Under the pieces are notes generated by a model that was not told the origin of the DNA, did not search any database, and saw nothing but the letters and a program-made list of their open reading frames with translations. This document shows positions 42,901-52,110 of a stretch of DNA of 57,412 bases, piece by piece. A program made the position numbers and the translations under genes. Numbering within the stretch: position 1 is the first letter of the stretch; each line of letters begins with the position of its first letter. Source of the stretch: JBDKVA01 sp039679375 (GTDB taxonomy: Bacteria; Bacillota; Clostridia; Acetivibrionales; DTU013); the NCBI GenBank assembly GCA_039679375.1, contig JBDKVA010000075.1, forward strand, positions 1 to 57,412. Reading direction: 5' to 3'.

Positions 42901-44304
42901 TCAGCTTTCCGCAAATGCCTGCGGACTCGTATCCGGTTTCAGCATGCTTATCAGGCCATACATGTTACCTAAATCTTCAAATTTTTCTATTATGTTAACC
43001 AATCCGCATGCTCTTTCTTCAGAAATAAATAATTCGGTATTGTCTTTAAATTAGGAAATGATTCTACGATATAAATTTGGATTTTGAATGGTTCCCTGAT
43101 CCTGTAATTGCTCCTTTTGAAACCTTCTGCCATCCTCTGCAACGACCTCTACCCATCCCGGGAAATACCCTGGTTTGCTCATTTCCGCATCCTGTATGCA
43201 ATCCACTTTATCCATCAAAGCTTGTACATCAGGGCTTTTTGCATATTTAATGTTTATTTCGGACGGGCTGACTCTTCCTTTTATTAAAGCGATCGATACC
43301 AGGTAAGGAAGACTGAATCTCATCATATAATCCGTTTCAGGCCGGATCTTGGCTGACATCGGTTCGCAGACGATCTTATATCCGCGGTCGTCTATTTTAC
43401 AAATTATCTTTTTAATATCTTGTTCCTTGAGATCATCTTCTTTTTTAATATCCAGTATGCAGTCAATAAATGAGTGTGTAAAATGGCACACAGGATACAT
43501 TTTAAACGTAACATCAGTGATATTCCAATTCAGCCCTATATCAGAGAACCCTTCATTCAGCCCTTCTGTTGTCCCCAGATGTGTATTCCATAATCCGTAT
43601 TTCCCTTCAAATACCTGTCTGGGTCCTACCAAGCCCTCATGAGCCAGCTTTAATGCATAGATCGCAGAATGCGCCGCCCACCCAGGATGGATTTTTTTGA
43701 CCCATGAACCGTCCTGTAAAAATTGCTGCAAGGCTGCCGATTGACTCCCGCATATGCCTAAAGCATTGACTAATACTTCTTTAGGAGCTTTCATCAGCTT
43801 TGCGGCTGTACAAACTGATGCAAATGAAGATAAAATACCCGTAGCATGATAGCCTATATCATGAAATTTACCGTTTGCAGCTAATCCAAGTCTGATTATT
43901 ACTTCCCACCCTGCTACGATGGCTTCCAGTACTTCCTTTCCATTTGCGCCCGCAAGCTCCCCGACTGCCAGAGCCATGCTTACAATTGAAGCGCTGGGGT
44001 GGACAATACTTCCCACATGGGTATCATCATAATCCATTCCATGAATCAAAGAAGAATTGTAAATAACGGCGTCACTTACCTGTACTTTTTCACAAGTGCC
44101 CCAGAGGGTGCTCTCTTTTTGAGTCTTGGAAGCGATCAGTACATTTTTTATCATTCTGGCATGGTCCAAATTATAAGAAGCTATTGAAACACCAAAAGTA
44201 TCAATTAACATCTTTTTCCCATGAGCTATCACTTCATCCGGAATGTCTTCAAATGATAAGTTGATGGCAAAATCTGCGATTATTTCAGAAATTGAATTCT
44301 GCAT
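42901..44304 (-). pseudogene. MmgE/PrpD-family protein interrupted by an in-frame TAA
   Basis: The ORF from ATG 44304 gives 417 residues of an MmgE/PrpD protein (NLSFEDIPDEVIAHGKKMLI; SSLIHGMDYDDTHVGSIVHP; the family His/Asp residues) and stops at TAA 43051-43053. The same frame then continues for 49 codons to TGA 42901, reading FKDNTELFISEERACGL and so on, which resembles the C-terminal helices of this family. Compared with the intact paralogue at 46660 (EIINKAVPLL), the stop replaces a Lys codon (AAA to TAA). The catalytic core is kept, so the short protein might still work. Its start overlaps the stop of the PLP enzyme gene (TAATG). Confidence 0.82.
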
Positions 44305-45482
44305 TACAGTCCCTCACTATTTACAGCATCTGCTATTCTTTTTAAAGCTTCCTCAAGCGTATCTCTGTGACACCCGATATTTATCCTCATATATTGATTA
44401 CCCTCTTCTCCGAAAGCACTTCCGCTATTCATGGCGACTTTGGCTTTATTTAACATAAAGTCCGCCAATCCATTTGGACTAAGTCCCAGGCTGCTGCAGT
44501 CAAGCCAGATTAAATATGTTGCCTGTGATTTTGTTACCTTGATTTTAGGAATGTATTCTTCGAAATATTTTTGTAAGAATAAAAAATTGTTCTGAACATA
44601 ATCTGCTAATTGGTCGGCATAATAATCACATTCGTTGTATGCAGTCTCAAATGCGATCGATCCAAATACATTCCTGTTTTCTGCACGGTTAGAAATAAGC
44701 GTATTATGAAAATCATCGCGTAATTTCTTATTCGGAATAATTGCCGCACCTGTTCTTAATCCGGGGATGTTGAATGTTTTACTGGGGTTAATAAATATCA
44801 AGGAATTTTCTTTTATCTCTTCCGATAAAGATGGAAATGGTATATGTTTATAACCATCATATATGATGTCCGAATGAATTTCATCAGAAACTACAATGAC
44901 ATTATTTTTCAGGCACATATTGCCGATTCTCATCAGTTCATCCTTCGAATATACCCGCCCGACCGGATTATGCGGATTACATAAAATAAATAATTTCATC
45001 CTTGAGTCTTTCAGTTTTTCTTCCATATCATTAAAATCAAGATCCCATTCACCGTCTTTGCAGATTAGGGAACTGATAATCTTAATCCTGCCGCAATTCT
45101 CAATAATGCTTTGAAATGGATGATATACAGGTGAATTTATTAAAACCTTATCACCGGGTGAAGTAAAAGCCAGTATTGCGTTTACGATTCCCGGCACCAC
45201 AGCATTCACATAGTTGACCCAGTCATTTTCAATTTCCCAGTTAAAACGTTTCTTCATCCAATTTTTAGCGGCATTATTAAAACTGTCGGTGACGGTCGGA
45301 TATCCATAAGCGCCAACCTCTACACGTTTTCGAAGTGCGTCTACTACAGGCTCCGGGGATTTGAAATCCGTATCAGCCACCCACATGGGAATAACATCTT
45401 CCGGATAGTAGTTCCATTTCTTGATATTAGTGCCTCTTAAATTGATTTTTTCTGTAAACTCACTGGAATATTTAGTATTCAT
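44304..45482 (-). CDS. MalY/PatB-type PLP enzyme (C-S lyase / aminotransferase)
   Basis: 392 residues, fold-type I aminotransferase class I/II of the MalY/PatB group. N-terminal signature PMWVADTDFKSP, NPHNPVGRVYSKDEL, SDEIHSDIIYDG, and the PLP lysine in NPSKTFNIPGLRTG. The group contains cystathionine-type beta-lyases and aminotransferases. Being first in an operon of carboxylate transport and dehydration genes suggests a substrate with an amino- or thio-acid part. It starts divergently from lysR and overlaps the next gene by TAATG. Confidence 0.88.
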   Translation of the reverse strand: MNTKYSSEFTEKINLRGTNIKKWNYYPEDVIPMWVADTDFKSPEPVVDALRKRVEVGAYGYPTVTDSFNNAAKNWMKKRFNWEIENDWVNYVNAVVPGIVNAILAFTSPGDKVLINSPVYHPFQSIIENCGRIKIISSLICKDGEWDLDFNDMEEKLKDSRMKLFILCNPHNPVGRVYSKDELMRIGNMCLKNNVIVVSDEIHSDIIYDGYKHIPFPSLSEEIKENSLIFINPSKTFNIPGLRTGAAIIPNKKLRDDFHNTLISNRAENRNVFGSIAFETAYNECDYYADQLADYVQNNFLFLQKYFEEYIPKIKVTKSQATYLIWLDCSSLGLSPNGLADFMLNKAKVAMNSGSAFGEEGNQYMRINIGCHRDTLEEALKRIADAVNSEGL

Positions 45483-45653
45483 ATCTAGCCTCTTAAGTTA
45501 TTATGTTATATGAATTTGATATTATTTCCACTGATTCTTAATTGTAAGTAAATGTTTTTAAACTGCTGATTTAGTCATTTAAATATTGAAATATCCTTGG
45601 CTTAAATATATAATTAAACCAGTATTATGTCAAATACATAAAATTGATAATTA

Positions 45654-45671
45654 TATAGGCAAAAGCCTATA
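45654..45671. promoter_or_regulatory. Probable LysR operator between malY-like gene and lysR
   Basis: TATAGGCAAAAGCCTATA is a perfect inverted repeat (7-base arms) of the LysR type, 26 bases before the lysR start. A close variant lies at 48161-48177 in front of the second PrpD gene. The 215-base divergent gap contains no ORF. Confidence 0.72.
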
Positions 45672-45697
45672 CTTCAATAATAGGAGGAGAATTAAAA

Positions 45698-46645
45698 GTG
45701 GCTGAAAGAGAATTCAAGTACATACTGGAAATAGCGGAATGCGGCAGTATTTCCAAAGCAGCAGAAAAGTTGTTTATTGCACAGCCTTCTCTTAGTCAAT
45801 GTCTTAAAAAAATAGAGGCAGAGGTAGGGGAACAACTCTTTGACCGCAAAAAAGGAGGCCTTTCACCAACATCCGCCGGAGAACAATATCTTAATTACGC
45901 GAGAAAATCCCTTAGCCTTACAAAGGATTTTAATAGAATAATAAGTGATAATGGGAAAAATCAAATCGGCGGGATCCAAATAGGAATACCTTTTACCAGA
46001 GGTGCATATGTACTCCCGAAGGTTCTTCCGGAATTTAAAAGGAAATTCCCGAATATTAAAGTCAACGTAATAGAAGATAACTCAGCCAATCTTAGTACGA
46101 TGCTGGAAGAAGGAAAAATAGAAATAGCATTCGTGAATTTACCGTTATTAAGTGATAAATTCGGCTACTACCCTTTATATAACGAACGAATTGCTCTGAT
46201 AGTGCCTTTTAACCATCCCCTGTCGCAGCAGTACACAAATTATAAAGGAATTCCTGTAATCGACGCGCATTTGGTTTCCAAAGAACCATTTATCTTTTTG
46301 GTGTCAGGACAAAGAATCAGAAAATTCGGAGAAAGAGTATTTAGCGAAATCGGAGTAACACCAAATGTAATATTATATTTGTCAAACATTAATACGATAG
46401 AAAAACTGGTATGTGAAGGATACGGGCTAGCCTTTGTACCTCACAGGGAAGATGATTACAACTATCAAAATCAGCCATTTAAATATTTTTATTTAGATTG
46501 CAATTTTGATAAATTCTCCATCGTAATAAGCTATAATAACGAATTTTATAAATCCAAAGCAGTTCAGGCCTTTATTTCAACATGCCATGAAATCTTTGCA
46601 GCTAATAAATTTCTCCCGGATAAAATAGATATTGAATCCGATTAG
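45698..46645 (+). CDS. LysR-family transcriptional regulator
   Basis: 315 residues. Winged HTH at the N-terminus (ILEIAECGSISKAAEKLFIA, QPSLSQCLKKIEAEVGEQLF) and a periplasmic-binding-like effector domain (NQIGGIQIGIPFTRGAYVLP onward). The start is GTG 45698 after AGGAGGAG. It is divergent from the malY-prpD-leuCD-tct operon and convergent with the second PrpD gene; the inverted repeats at 45654 and 48161 suggest it controls both. The effector is probably a carboxylate. Confidence 0.93.
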   Translation: MAEREFKYILEIAECGSISKAAEKLFIAQPSLSQCLKKIEAEVGEQLFDRKKGGLSPTSAGEQYLNYARKSLSLTKDFNRIISDNGKNQIGGIQIGIPFTRGAYVLPKVLPEFKRKFPNIKVNVIEDNSANLSTMLEEGKIEIAFVNLPLLSDKFGYYPLYNERIALIVPFNHPLSQQYTNYKGIPVIDAHLVSKEPFIFLVSGQRIRKFGERVFSEIGVTPNVILYLSNINTIEKLVCEGYGLAFVPHREDDYNYQNQPFKYFYLDCNFDKFSIVISYNNEFYKSKAVQAFISTCHEIFAANKFLPDKIDIESD

Positions 46646-46659
46646 CTCCGGATATGAAA

Positions 46660-48027
46660 TTATTTATACATAACTATGCCAGATAGATTATTACACTCTT
46701 CAATGTTGATTATTTTATTTATTATAGCCTCAGTATTTCCTTCACATCCTACGTTTAAGAGTGGAACCGCTTTGTTGATTATTTCATTTTTAGATATGGG
46801 ATTAAACACACTGCCCAATGCATCCTTAATTTCTACTTCGAAATTATCTCCATTTGTCATTTTTATTTTGGTTCTGCATCCCCAATGTTCAGGATACCGG
46901 TTTGTAAATGTATCATTAGGCAATACTTTGACCTTTTTGAGTAAATTTTGTACTTTTTTATCGTTTATCTTTAGCCCATCAAAATATTGTAAAGTCACCT
47001 CTCCATATAATAATGCAGTTGCTACAGTATACGGAGTAGAGAATTTCGCCTCTGCTGAAGTTTTTGGTTCTTTGCTTCCAGCAGTGAAACCACATTGCTT
47101 ATATCCGACTAAATACGTTTCAACTTCTATTTCCTGTATGCCATGAATATCCGGATGATAAGCTTTCTTTAGAAATAGCGCTGAGTCAATGGCACAGTGC
47201 GTGCTTCTGCAGCACGGGTAAGGTTTAATATCCATATTTAAAATCTCATACGATGAGCCCAGACCTTTTGTTACCAATGATAAGTCATACTCATCGGACA
47301 TGGCTCTATACAGACCTCCGTCTCTGGCGTCCAATATGTTTACAGGCCCCGTCATCCCCGCCCTGGCAAGGATTGCAGCTTCTGCTCCGGATGCGGCAGC
47401 TCTGGCAGGATGTAATATTTTGGAGCTTGCGCTATCCTCAAGGAAAGCCCATAATCCAAACGACTGGGCGCCTGCCATCCCTAAAGCATGCATTGTTTTA
47501 TTGACGTCAAGTTTTAATAGTTTAGCCGCTGCAGCAGCACTGCCAAAAGTACCGGCTGTAGACGTTACATGCCACCCTTTATTTCTGTGGCTTGCAACCC
47601 CAAAACCCATCCCTATCCTTGACATGGTTTCATATCCGCATATAACTGCTTCCAGGAATTCCTTTCCTGATGAATTTAAGCTTTGGGCCAGACAAAATGC
47701 TGTTGGAACGACAATCGTACCAATATGAGTCTTGGATTTTGTATGAACATCATCAAGCTCGAATCTATGCCCTATTAAAGCATTTATAAAAATCCCCTGC
47801 ATAACGGGAAAACCAGTATCGTGTCCCCAAACCCTTACCTGGTTTTCATCTGGGTAATATGCCTTATATTCTTTAATAATACTCTCGATCAACTCATCTT
47901 TTGATGCCCCTACAGCTGATGCCAACGAATCCAGAACACATATTTTAGCAATTTCCGCCACATTTTCAGGCGCTTCGGCCAGATTAAAATCTACTATGAA
48001 CTTTGAGAGTTGTTCCAGTTCATTCAT
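46660..48027 (-). CDS. MmgE/PrpD-family dehydratase/epimerase, intact
   Basis: 455 residues, the usual length. N-terminal helical domain with HRFELDDVHTKSKTHIGTIV; further YPCCRSTHCAIDSALFL and a complete C-terminal domain. The family includes 2-methylcitrate dehydratase, cis-aconitate decarboxylase and iminodisuccinate epimerase. This copy has its own upstream region with a LysR-like site and converges with lysR (14 bases apart). It may compensate for the truncated paralogue at 42901-44304 or act on a different isomer. Confidence 0.9.
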   Translation of the reverse strand: MNELEQLSKFIVDFNLAEAPENVAEIAKICVLDSLASAVGASKDELIESIIKEYKAYYPDENQVRVWGHDTGFPVMQGIFINALIGHRFELDDVHTKSKTHIGTIVVPTAFCLAQSLNSSGKEFLEAVICGYETMSRIGMGFGVASHRNKGWHVTSTAGTFGSAAAAAKLLKLDVNKTMHALGMAGAQSFGLWAFLEDSASSKILHPARAAASGAEAAILARAGMTGPVNILDARDGGLYRAMSDEYDLSLVTKGLGSSYEILNMDIKPYPCCRSTHCAIDSALFLKKAYHPDIHGIQEIEVETYLVGYKQCGFTAGSKEPKTSAEAKFSTPYTVATALLYGEVTLQYFDGLKINDKKVQNLLKKVKVLPNDTFTNRYPEHWGCRTKIKMTNGDNFEVEIKDALGSVFNPISKNEIINKAVPLLNVGCEGNTEAIINKIINIEECNNLSGIVMYK

Positions 48028-48160
48028 AAGTTCATCACCATTATTCCAAATTTGTTTTTTTGATTAAGCTGATATAATTGCAAATATTTTAAATATTGAA
48101 CTTCAGAACAATTATATACTAATCGTCATATATGCTCCAATATTAAAAACCGATATGAGC

Positions 48161-48177
48161 TATAGGTATTTCCTATA
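48161..48177. promoter_or_regulatory. Second probable LysR-type site
   Basis: TATAGG-TATTT-CCTATA is an inverted repeat similar to TATAGGCAAAAGCCTATA at 45654. It is 134 bases upstream of the second PrpD gene. The gap 48028-48234 has no gene. Confidence 0.6.
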
Positions 48178-48234
48178 CCGGCAGCAGCCTGATATGCCAA
48201 ACCATACGTGGAATTCCGTCCAACATGGCAATTA

Positions 48235-49443
48235 TCATGGTCCAAGGGTCTTCTTTCTCTCTCCGTATATGTTAAAAGCCATAAATACGGCCGCTGCTAT
48301 ATAAATACACAATCCGGCAACAATGGAAGTATACCCGCTGAACATCGTGATGATAAGCCCAAAAACCGGTGCGCTCAAAACTCCGGCAAGACCGATTATT
48401 GATTCACTTAAACTCAGACAGCTGATTTTATATTTATCCGGAGCCAATTCATATATATAAGTTTTGTAAGCTGTCGCAAGCAAGCCGTAGGCAAAGCCGG
48501 ACAACGAGCCTAATAAGATGATCGAAAGCGGACTATTGAAAACCAGAATCAAGGATAGTCTGATGATTTGCAGCACAAAAGCCGTAAATATCAACCCCTT
48601 GCTTCGGTATTTATTCAAAAGCCTCGTGGTAAGAAAAAAAGTGATTACTTCCGGAGTAGCGTCAAAGAAGTAAGCAAAACCAAGACTGAGAGGTCCTCCG
48701 CCAAAGTCTGAAACCAGAACACCCAGATAATTATAAATGCCTTTCACAACAAAGTTATAGATGAAGACAATGATAATAATATACCTTAAGGGCTTTATTC
48801 TCACTATTTCATGCAGTGCCGACTTAAAGGAAATGTCCCCGTTATCTTCTTTACGTCCATCGCTGCCTTTATACAATGAGATGCCTTTGTTATCAGTCAT
48901 CATTAATATTACTAATAAAACAAAACATGCACTTAAAAGTATATACCAGAAGTATATACTCCACCCAACGTTCTGCAATAAAAAGCCCAGCAAAACTCCG
49001 GAAACCCCATACCCGACAGAACCAAATCCACGTATTTTACCGAAATCCTTTTGAGTGCTGTTTTCTTTCAATATTTCTATATACCATGCTTCTGAAAGGG
49101 ATACAGTGCCATACAGAAAGAAACCCCATAATAATATCATTATATATATGCACCAGTTCTGTTTTGCAAAAATCAATGCTGCTGTCACAACAATTCCAAC
49201 ACTGATCGAAATTAAAAGTATCTTTTTTACACGTTTAGTACGATCTGCTATGTAACCAATAAATATTTGTCCGGCTAATGAAGAGACAGTAAATATTGTA
49301 ACAGCAATGCTTATTTCCTTTTTAGAAAAGCCTGCCTGAACAATATACATGGAATACATACCCGCAATGCTTAGCATCATTACCCAGTATGCAAACATGA
49401 ATATCTTAAATTTTTTATACTCTGTCTTAATACCAATTCCCAC
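48235..49443 (-). CDS. MFS transporter
   Basis: About 400 residues with 12 membrane helices. A Major Facilitator motif A-like loop between helices 2 and 3 is present (GYIADRTKRVKKILLIS), and the second half repeats the pattern. Substrate unknown; carboxylate export or uptake is possible from context. The frame is open to 49581, but that stretch runs through repeat D and has no membrane pattern. A GTG near 49443, just before the first helix (FMFAYWVMMLSIAGMY), is the best in-frame start, yet no good ribosome binding site is visible, so the original 5' end may have been changed. Confidence 0.75.
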   Translation of the reverse strand: MGIGIKTEYKKFKIFMFAYWVMMLSIAGMYSMYIVQAGFSKKEISIAVTIFTVSSLAGQIFIGYIADRTKRVKKILLISISVGIVVTAALIFAKQNWCIYIMILLWGFFLYGTVSLSEAWYIEILKENSTQKDFGKIRGFGSVGYGVSGVLLGFLLQNVGWSIYFWYILLSACFVLLVILMMTDNKGISLYKGSDGRKEDNGDISFKSALHEIVRIKPLRYIIIIVFIYNFVVKGIYNYLGVLVSDFGGGPLSLGFAYFFDATPEVITFFLTTRLLNKYRSKGLIFTAFVLQIIRLSLILVFNSPLSIILLGSLSGFAYGLLATAYKTYIYELAPDKYKISCLSLSESIIGLAGVLSAPVFGLIITMFSGYTSIVAGLCIYIAAAVFMAFNIYGERKKTLGP

Positions 49444-49460
49444 CAGACATTTTAATTTAT

Positions 49461-49511
49461 TACTACAGCGAAACAGACGCAAATGCTTTAACGCGCTATT
49501 TCTGTAAGGAT
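49461..49511 (-). repeat. Repeat D, copy 1 (short)
   Basis: On the minus strand, ATCCTTACAGAAATAGCGCG followed by TGTTTCGCTGTAGTA resembles 56823-56914 on the plus strand, with about 40 bases missing in the middle. It lies directly before the MFS coding region. Confidence 0.6.
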
Positions 49512-49596
49512 ATATATAATATTTAGCTGTAGTGTTAAGTACTAATTTTAATAGGATAGCATTAAGAATTTTAAAAAGCAATCCCCAGAAACATAA

Positions 49597-49636
49597 AACC
49601 GGAGCCTGCGGGCTTTAGTGCTTACAGGCTCTGGTT
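49597..49636 (-). terminator. Terminator of the ABC-HlyD-two-component operon
   Basis: AACCAGAGCCTG pairs with CAGGCTCCGGTT (one mismatch), followed on the minus strand by TTTATGTTT. It lies 47 bases after the histidine kinase stop. Confidence 0.8.
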
Positions 49637-49683
49637 CTATCAAAAAGTATACAATCAAAAATGAATGGAATTGACATAATTTC

Positions 49684-51414
49684 CTATTGCGGAATAGTAA
49701 AATAAAACAGAACGCCCCTTTCAGTATTTTTGGCTCCGAATTGCGCATTATGAAGCTGCAATATTTTAGAGGATATGGCCAGGCCAAGGCCTGTCCCGCC
49801 ATTGTCCCTTGATCTTGAAGACTCTATCCTGTAAAACCTTTCCCATATCCTGTTCATTTTCTCGTCAGGTATGCCGTTCCCCTGATTTTCTATACTAAAG
49901 CAGACATTATCCCTATCTTTTATTATATTGATCCATATCTCTCCGTTATTTTCAGCATGCAGCATAGCATTGGACATAAAATTTCTGATCACCTGGCCGA
50001 GCCTTGCGCGGTCGGCCAGGACTCCGACAGGCCCATACCCGCTCTGCATAGTGAGCCTTATATGCTTTTCCTGCATTAAACCGCCAAACTCATCCGATAT
50101 TTCCTCTGTCAAGCAGCATAAATCGAAAAACTCTTTTTTCAGTTCAGGTGAGCCTGACTCCATACGCGAGAGCTCAAGCATGTTCTGTACCAGCGCATTC
50201 ATCCTTTCAATCTCCTGCTGCAGCCCTTCCAGATATCTTTCTCTTTTATCCTTGCGTATATCGTCCCTCAAAGCCTCCACAAATACTCCCATCGCCGCTA
50301 TAGGTGTTTTCAGCTCATGTGAAGCGTTGGAAACGAACTCTTTAAGCTCCGTTATAGTTGAATCCAGCCTCGAGGACATTATATTCAGGCTTTCCGAGAG
50401 GCTGCCGAGCTCATCCCGGGAAGCAATGCCGCATCTTTCCCCGAAGTCCAGGCATGCCATTCTGGATGCGGCCCCATTTATTTCAATAAGCGGCTTCGTC
50501 ACCATCCGTGAATAAATATAAGAGAGAAGAAGGACAAATGCAAGCGCGGCCAGAAAAGCATAACCCATATAGTTTCTTATCATTCCTGCCGCTTCATCCA
50601 AAGGCTGTAGCGGAACAATGGCAAATACGGCCCTATTGCTGCCATCCTTCATGACCACTGGAAAAATAAGCAGCTTGTATTTGTTTCCCGTCGCCGTTTC
50701 CCGATATTCCTGCGCCTGCATACGGGACGGTATCTCCAGGTAGTTATCCTGCCATTGCTTGAGCGCTGTATTCAGCGCCGCAAATGGAGAGCCGGTATTT
50801 ACATATTCATCCTCGTCCAAAAGCCTGAGGTATTCTATCGTACCCTCAAGCATCACCATTTCACCCTTTTTTTCTGATTCATCACCGGCCTGAAACGCCG
50901 TTCCGGATACTTCCGATTCTTCGGCGCCGCCGTACGTCCATCGGGAGTCGCCTACATCGATCTCATATGGCTTGATTTTTTTGCCGTCTGCGCCAAATAC
51001 TCCGCGCAGTCTGACATGTCCGCCGTTTTGCAGGCCGTCCGCCTTCAGCGAGTCAAGAAAAGATATGCCGCTGAGGTCTACGGTAATTTCCCTTCCATCC
51101 GCGCCTCTAACCGCCATTTCTGTTCCGCCGTACATATTTCTCCCGTATAAGTCGGTAACCGCCAGCTGGATGCCATACTTATCAGACATGGATGATATTT
51201 CGCTTTCCAGTGTCGACCTATTCCAGCTATTTTCAATGTAGCCGGCGGAAAATATCTCTATCCTTTTTATAGACCGCTGTTCCTTAACCGAATAATAAAA
51301 ATCGTCGAGAAAAAATATCAGGAAAGCAAACAATACCGTCAAAAATGCAAGGAACATAGCAGCATTTACCAGAAACAGCTTCCAGGTTATGCTTGTCCGC
51401 CGATGCTTATTCAT
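49684..51414 (-). CDS. Sensor histidine kinase
   Basis: 576 residues. Membrane helix 1 (about 12-35), a ~245-residue extracytoplasmic sensor, membrane helix 2 (about 283-303), HAMP, HisKA with the phospho-accepting His in FVSNASHELKTPIAAMGVFV, and HATPase with N-box NFMSNAMLHAE, G1 and G2 motifs (GTGLGLAISSKIL). It overlaps the response regulator gene by ATGA (51411-51414). Its signal is unknown but probably relates to the adjacent ABC/HlyD system. Confidence 0.95.
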   Translation of the reverse strand: MNKHRRTSITWKLFLVNAAMFLAFLTVLFAFLIFFLDDFYYSVKEQRSIKRIEIFSAGYIENSWNRSTLESEISSMSDKYGIQLAVTDLYGRNMYGGTEMAVRGADGREITVDLSGISFLDSLKADGLQNGGHVRLRGVFGADGKKIKPYEIDVGDSRWTYGGAEESEVSGTAFQAGDESEKKGEMVMLEGTIEYLRLLDEDEYVNTGSPFAALNTALKQWQDNYLEIPSRMQAQEYRETATGNKYKLLIFPVVMKDGSNRAVFAIVPLQPLDEAAGMIRNYMGYAFLAALAFVLLLSYIYSRMVTKPLIEINGAASRMACLDFGERCGIASRDELGSLSESLNIMSSRLDSTITELKEFVSNASHELKTPIAAMGVFVEALRDDIRKDKRERYLEGLQQEIERMNALVQNMLELSRMESGSPELKKEFFDLCCLTEEISDEFGGLMQEKHIRLTMQSGYGPVGVLADRARLGQVIRNFMSNAMLHAENNGEIWINIIKDRDNVCFSIENQGNGIPDEKMNRIWERFYRIESSRSRDNGGTGLGLAISSKILQLHNAQFGAKNTERGVLFYFTIPQ

Positions 51415-52094
51415 AAGCTTTCCTCAAATTTATAGCCGGCTTTCATGCATGTGGATATATGGGACGCCTTGCTTCCCAGCTTTGACCTTAGCTTGCGTAT
51501 GTGCGTATCCACCGCTCTCGTTTCTCCGAAATAGTCATATCCCCAAACCCTTTCAAGAAGCATCTCCCGTGTCATAACCCTATCCTTGTTTTGCATCAGT
51601 GCAACCAGCAGCTCGTACTCCTTTGGCGACAGCTCAATTCTTTGTCCGTCCGCCGTGACCCTTCTTGAAGACAATTCTACCCTGACGCCCGCTGCGGCAA
51701 GTACGCCGCCCGCACTTCCGCCAACCGTTCCATATGAACGTTTGAGCAGGTTTTTGGATTTTGCCAGGAGGACCTTTACGCTGAAAGGCTTTGTGACATA
51801 GTCATCCGCTCCCAGCTCGTACCCTGTCACCTTGTCCTCCTCATCATCCCTCGCCGTAATGATGATGATAGGGACGGCGGAATTCCTGCGAAAACGCCTG
51901 CATAATGAGAAACCGTCAAGCCCGGGCAGCATGATGTCCAGAAGCGCAAGGTCGTATCTGCCTTCCTCCCACATTTCCAACGCTTTCAGTCCGTCCTGTA
52001 CCTCATCTACGGTAAAACCGTCATTAACAAAATAATCCGTTATTATTTCCCTTAAACCGTCGTCGTCCTCTACCAGTAATATCCTGCCATCCAT
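51411..52094 (-). CDS. OmpR/PhoB-family response regulator
   Basis: About 227 residues. Receiver domain with acidic pocket (LLVEDDDG), phosphoacceptor Asp in LALLDIMLPG, Thr in IIIITARD and Lys in DYVTKPFS; then a winged-helix OmpR DNA-binding domain (LSPKEYELLVALMQ, RVWGYDYFGETRAVDTHIRK). The frame opens with GTG 52103; ATG 52094 follows an AAGGTGAGG site and is the more likely start. Works with the kinase encoded next. Confidence 0.95.
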   Translation of the reverse strand: MDGRILLVEDDDGLREIITDYFVNDGFTVDEVQDGLKALEMWEEGRYDLALLDIMLPGLDGFSLCRRFRRNSAVPIIIITARDDEEDKVTGYELGADDYVTKPFSVKVLLAKSKNLLKRSYGTVGGSAGGVLAAAGVRVELSSRRVTADGQRIELSPKEYELLVALMQNKDRVMTREMLLERVWGYDYFGETRAVDTHIRKLRSKLGSKASHISTCMKAGYKFEESL

Positions 52095-52110
52095 AAACCT
52101 CACCTTTACA

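Noticed and set aside
42644..43054. 136-codon plus-strand ORF at the leuC-like/PrpD junction
   Set aside because: Antisense to the leuC-like gene and to the C-terminal tail of the broken PrpD gene; the minus strand explains the coding signal.
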